A stretch of DNA of 64,000 nt, from positions 156,026 through 220,025 of the forward strand of contig NZ_FOGG01000002.1 in NCBI RefSeq assembly GCF_900111155.1, in the 5' to 3' direction. Source of the DNA: Pedobacter rhizosphaerae (GTDB lineage: Bacteria; Bacteroidota; Bacteroidia; Sphingobacteriales; Sphingobacteriaceae). Below the pieces are notes generated by a model. That model was given only the letters and a program-made list of their open reading frames with translations. It ran no database searches and had not been told where the DNA came from. The position numbers were made by a program, and so were the translations under genes. Below are positions 63,056-64,000 of this stretch, piece after piece; within the stretch, counting starts at the first letter, position 1; each line of letters begins with the position of its first letter.

Positions 63056-64000
63056 ATGACTGTACTATCCAAAACACTGCTGTTTTTCTTTTCGCTGCTT
63101 GTTATTGAGCACGCGGCTGCGCAAGATTTAAAGTTCAGGCACATCAGTTTAGAAGATGGTTTGTCTAACAGCACTATCGAATGTATCTTTCAGGATCATC
63201 GTGGGTTTATCTGGTTTGGTACGCGAGATGGCCTGAATAAGTACGATGGAAACCAGATTACGGTGTTCAAAAACGATGGAAAAGCAGGCAGTTTAAGTGA
63301 CAATTTCATCAGGTGTATTTTTGAAGATAGTAAACACAGGCTCTGGGTAGGTACCTCTGATGGGCTGAACCGGTTTAATGCCGAGAAGAACAACTTTACC
63401 GCATACAGGGCTAAAAAAGGAAATAGAAATACCATTACTGCTATAGGAGAAACCCAATCGGGTGTTTGGATTGGCACCAATGGTGGAGGCCTAAATCTGC
63501 TAGACCGAGATACCGACACTTTCAGTCCTTACCCCTTCCGTTTAGCTATAGGCGCAAACAGATCTGCATTTATCCAGGCCTTGTATACCGAGCCCTCTGG
63601 AAATATTTGGCTAGCTACAGCGGCCGGAATGCAGGTACTAAACCCCAAAACAGGCATTTCCCAACCCATAAAAGGATTGGAGAAATATACCATCAGGGCA
63701 ATTAAGAAGGCTGATGATGGAACTTTCTGGTTCGCAACAGAGGAAAGTGGGCTCATCCGTTTCAATGCTGCATCAAATTACATCAAAGTATATCGCTATC
63801 AGGGTAAAAACAAAAACAGCATTGGAAGCGACCTGGTGAGGGCAATTGCTTTTGACCGGCATAAAAAGTTATGGGTTGGTGGTATTAATGGTGGCCTGGA
63901 TATTTTAGATCCCGTTTCTGAACAATTTAGCCATTATCAAAACCAGCCTGGAGATGCCTCCAGTTTATCGCAGCGAACGGTATCTTCCATTTTTGTAGAT
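63056..64000 (+). CDS. Hybrid two-component-type sensor, N-terminal propeller (3' end outside window)
   Basis: ATG at 63056 opens a frame running to the window end (315 codons). Signal peptide to about 22 (HAAAQ), then repeated Reg_prop-type blades, each with an IWFGTRDGLNKYD-like motif (RGFIWFGTRDGLN, HRLWVGTSDGLNRF, SGVWIGTNGGGLN, GNIWLATAAGM, GTFWFATEESGLI, KKLWVGGINGGLD). In Bacteroidota such proteins continue with a Y_Y_Y domain, kinase, receiver and AraC-type output, and bind periplasmic oligosaccharides to switch on the adjacent operon. The enzymatic parts are not visible here. Confidence 0.9.
   Translation, partial: MTVLSKTLLFFFSLLVIEHAAAQDLKFRHISLEDGLSNSTIECIFQDHRGFIWFGTRDGLNKYDGNQITVFKNDGKAGSLSDNFIRCIFEDSKHRLWVGTSDGLNRFNAEKNNFTAYRAKKGNRNTITAIGETQSGVWIGTNGGGLNLLDRDTDTFSPYPFRLAIGANRSAFIQALYTEPSGNIWLATAAGMQVLNPKTGISQPIKGLEKYTIRAIKKADDGTFWFATEESGLIRFNAASNYIKVYRYQGKNKNSIGSDLVRAIAFDRHKKLWVGGINGGLDILDPVSEQFSHYQNQPGDASSLSQRTVSSIFVD

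Overview
The window is a Bacteroidota chromosome segment, most like Pedobacter or another Sphingobacteriaceae. The signs are two SusC/SusD systems, a hybrid two-component-type sensor, a DUF5103 (type IX secretion plug) protein, many Sec, lipoprotein and Tat-like signal peptides, few Shine-Dalgarno sequences, and promoters of the TTTG / TAnnTTTG type. No rRNA, phage, insertion sequence or CRISPR array was seen.

Layout. 1-7400: the 3' part of a SusC receptor, its SusD lipoprotein, a cold-shock-like protein, and a reverse-strand pair made of an exported endonuclease/exonuclease/phosphatase-fold protein and an alkaline phosphatase. 7400-14200: small hypotheticals, a short-chain dehydrogenase (SDR), a Crp/Fnr regulator, a coiled-coil membrane protein and a Cys-type sulfatase, separated by long tandem intergenic repeats. 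14261-16567: an RsbQ-like hydrolase, a receiver-HPt protein with a degenerate receiver, and a LytTR response regulator. 16800-24660: an M16-like fragment, TspO, a patatin fused to a beta-barrel, a BamA/TamA-like assembly protein, an rRNA methyltransferase, and tRNA-Cys followed by a small basic protein. 24776-33750: PyrD, an NAD(P)-binding protein with its Rrf2 regulator, an AsmA-like giant and an ABC-F ATPase.

33864-39554: the plug protein, then a tight four-gene operon of exported proteins (SUMF1-like, Gfo/Idh/MocA oxidoreductase, FAD:protein FMN transferase, TIM-barrel isomerase) that ends in nested hairpins facing a cytoplasmic GH13 amylase. 41305-48229: housekeeping genes and two regulator-plus-SDR neighbourhoods (HxlR and AraC). 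48740-50520: a small accessory module of an HTH-ImmA/IrrE metalloprotease with palindromic operators and a partner gene whose start looks frameshifted.

50962-64000: a galactan-type polysaccharide utilisation locus. A divergent hybrid sensor (cut by the window end) faces susC, susD, a SusE-like binding protein, a GH53 endo-galactanase, a clan GH-A hydrolase and a GH2 beta-galactosidase. The GH53 enzyme would cut beta-1,4-galactan at the surface, SusCD would import oligosaccharides, and the GH-A and GH2 enzymes would release galactose.

All functional statements are from reading motifs; no database search was run.
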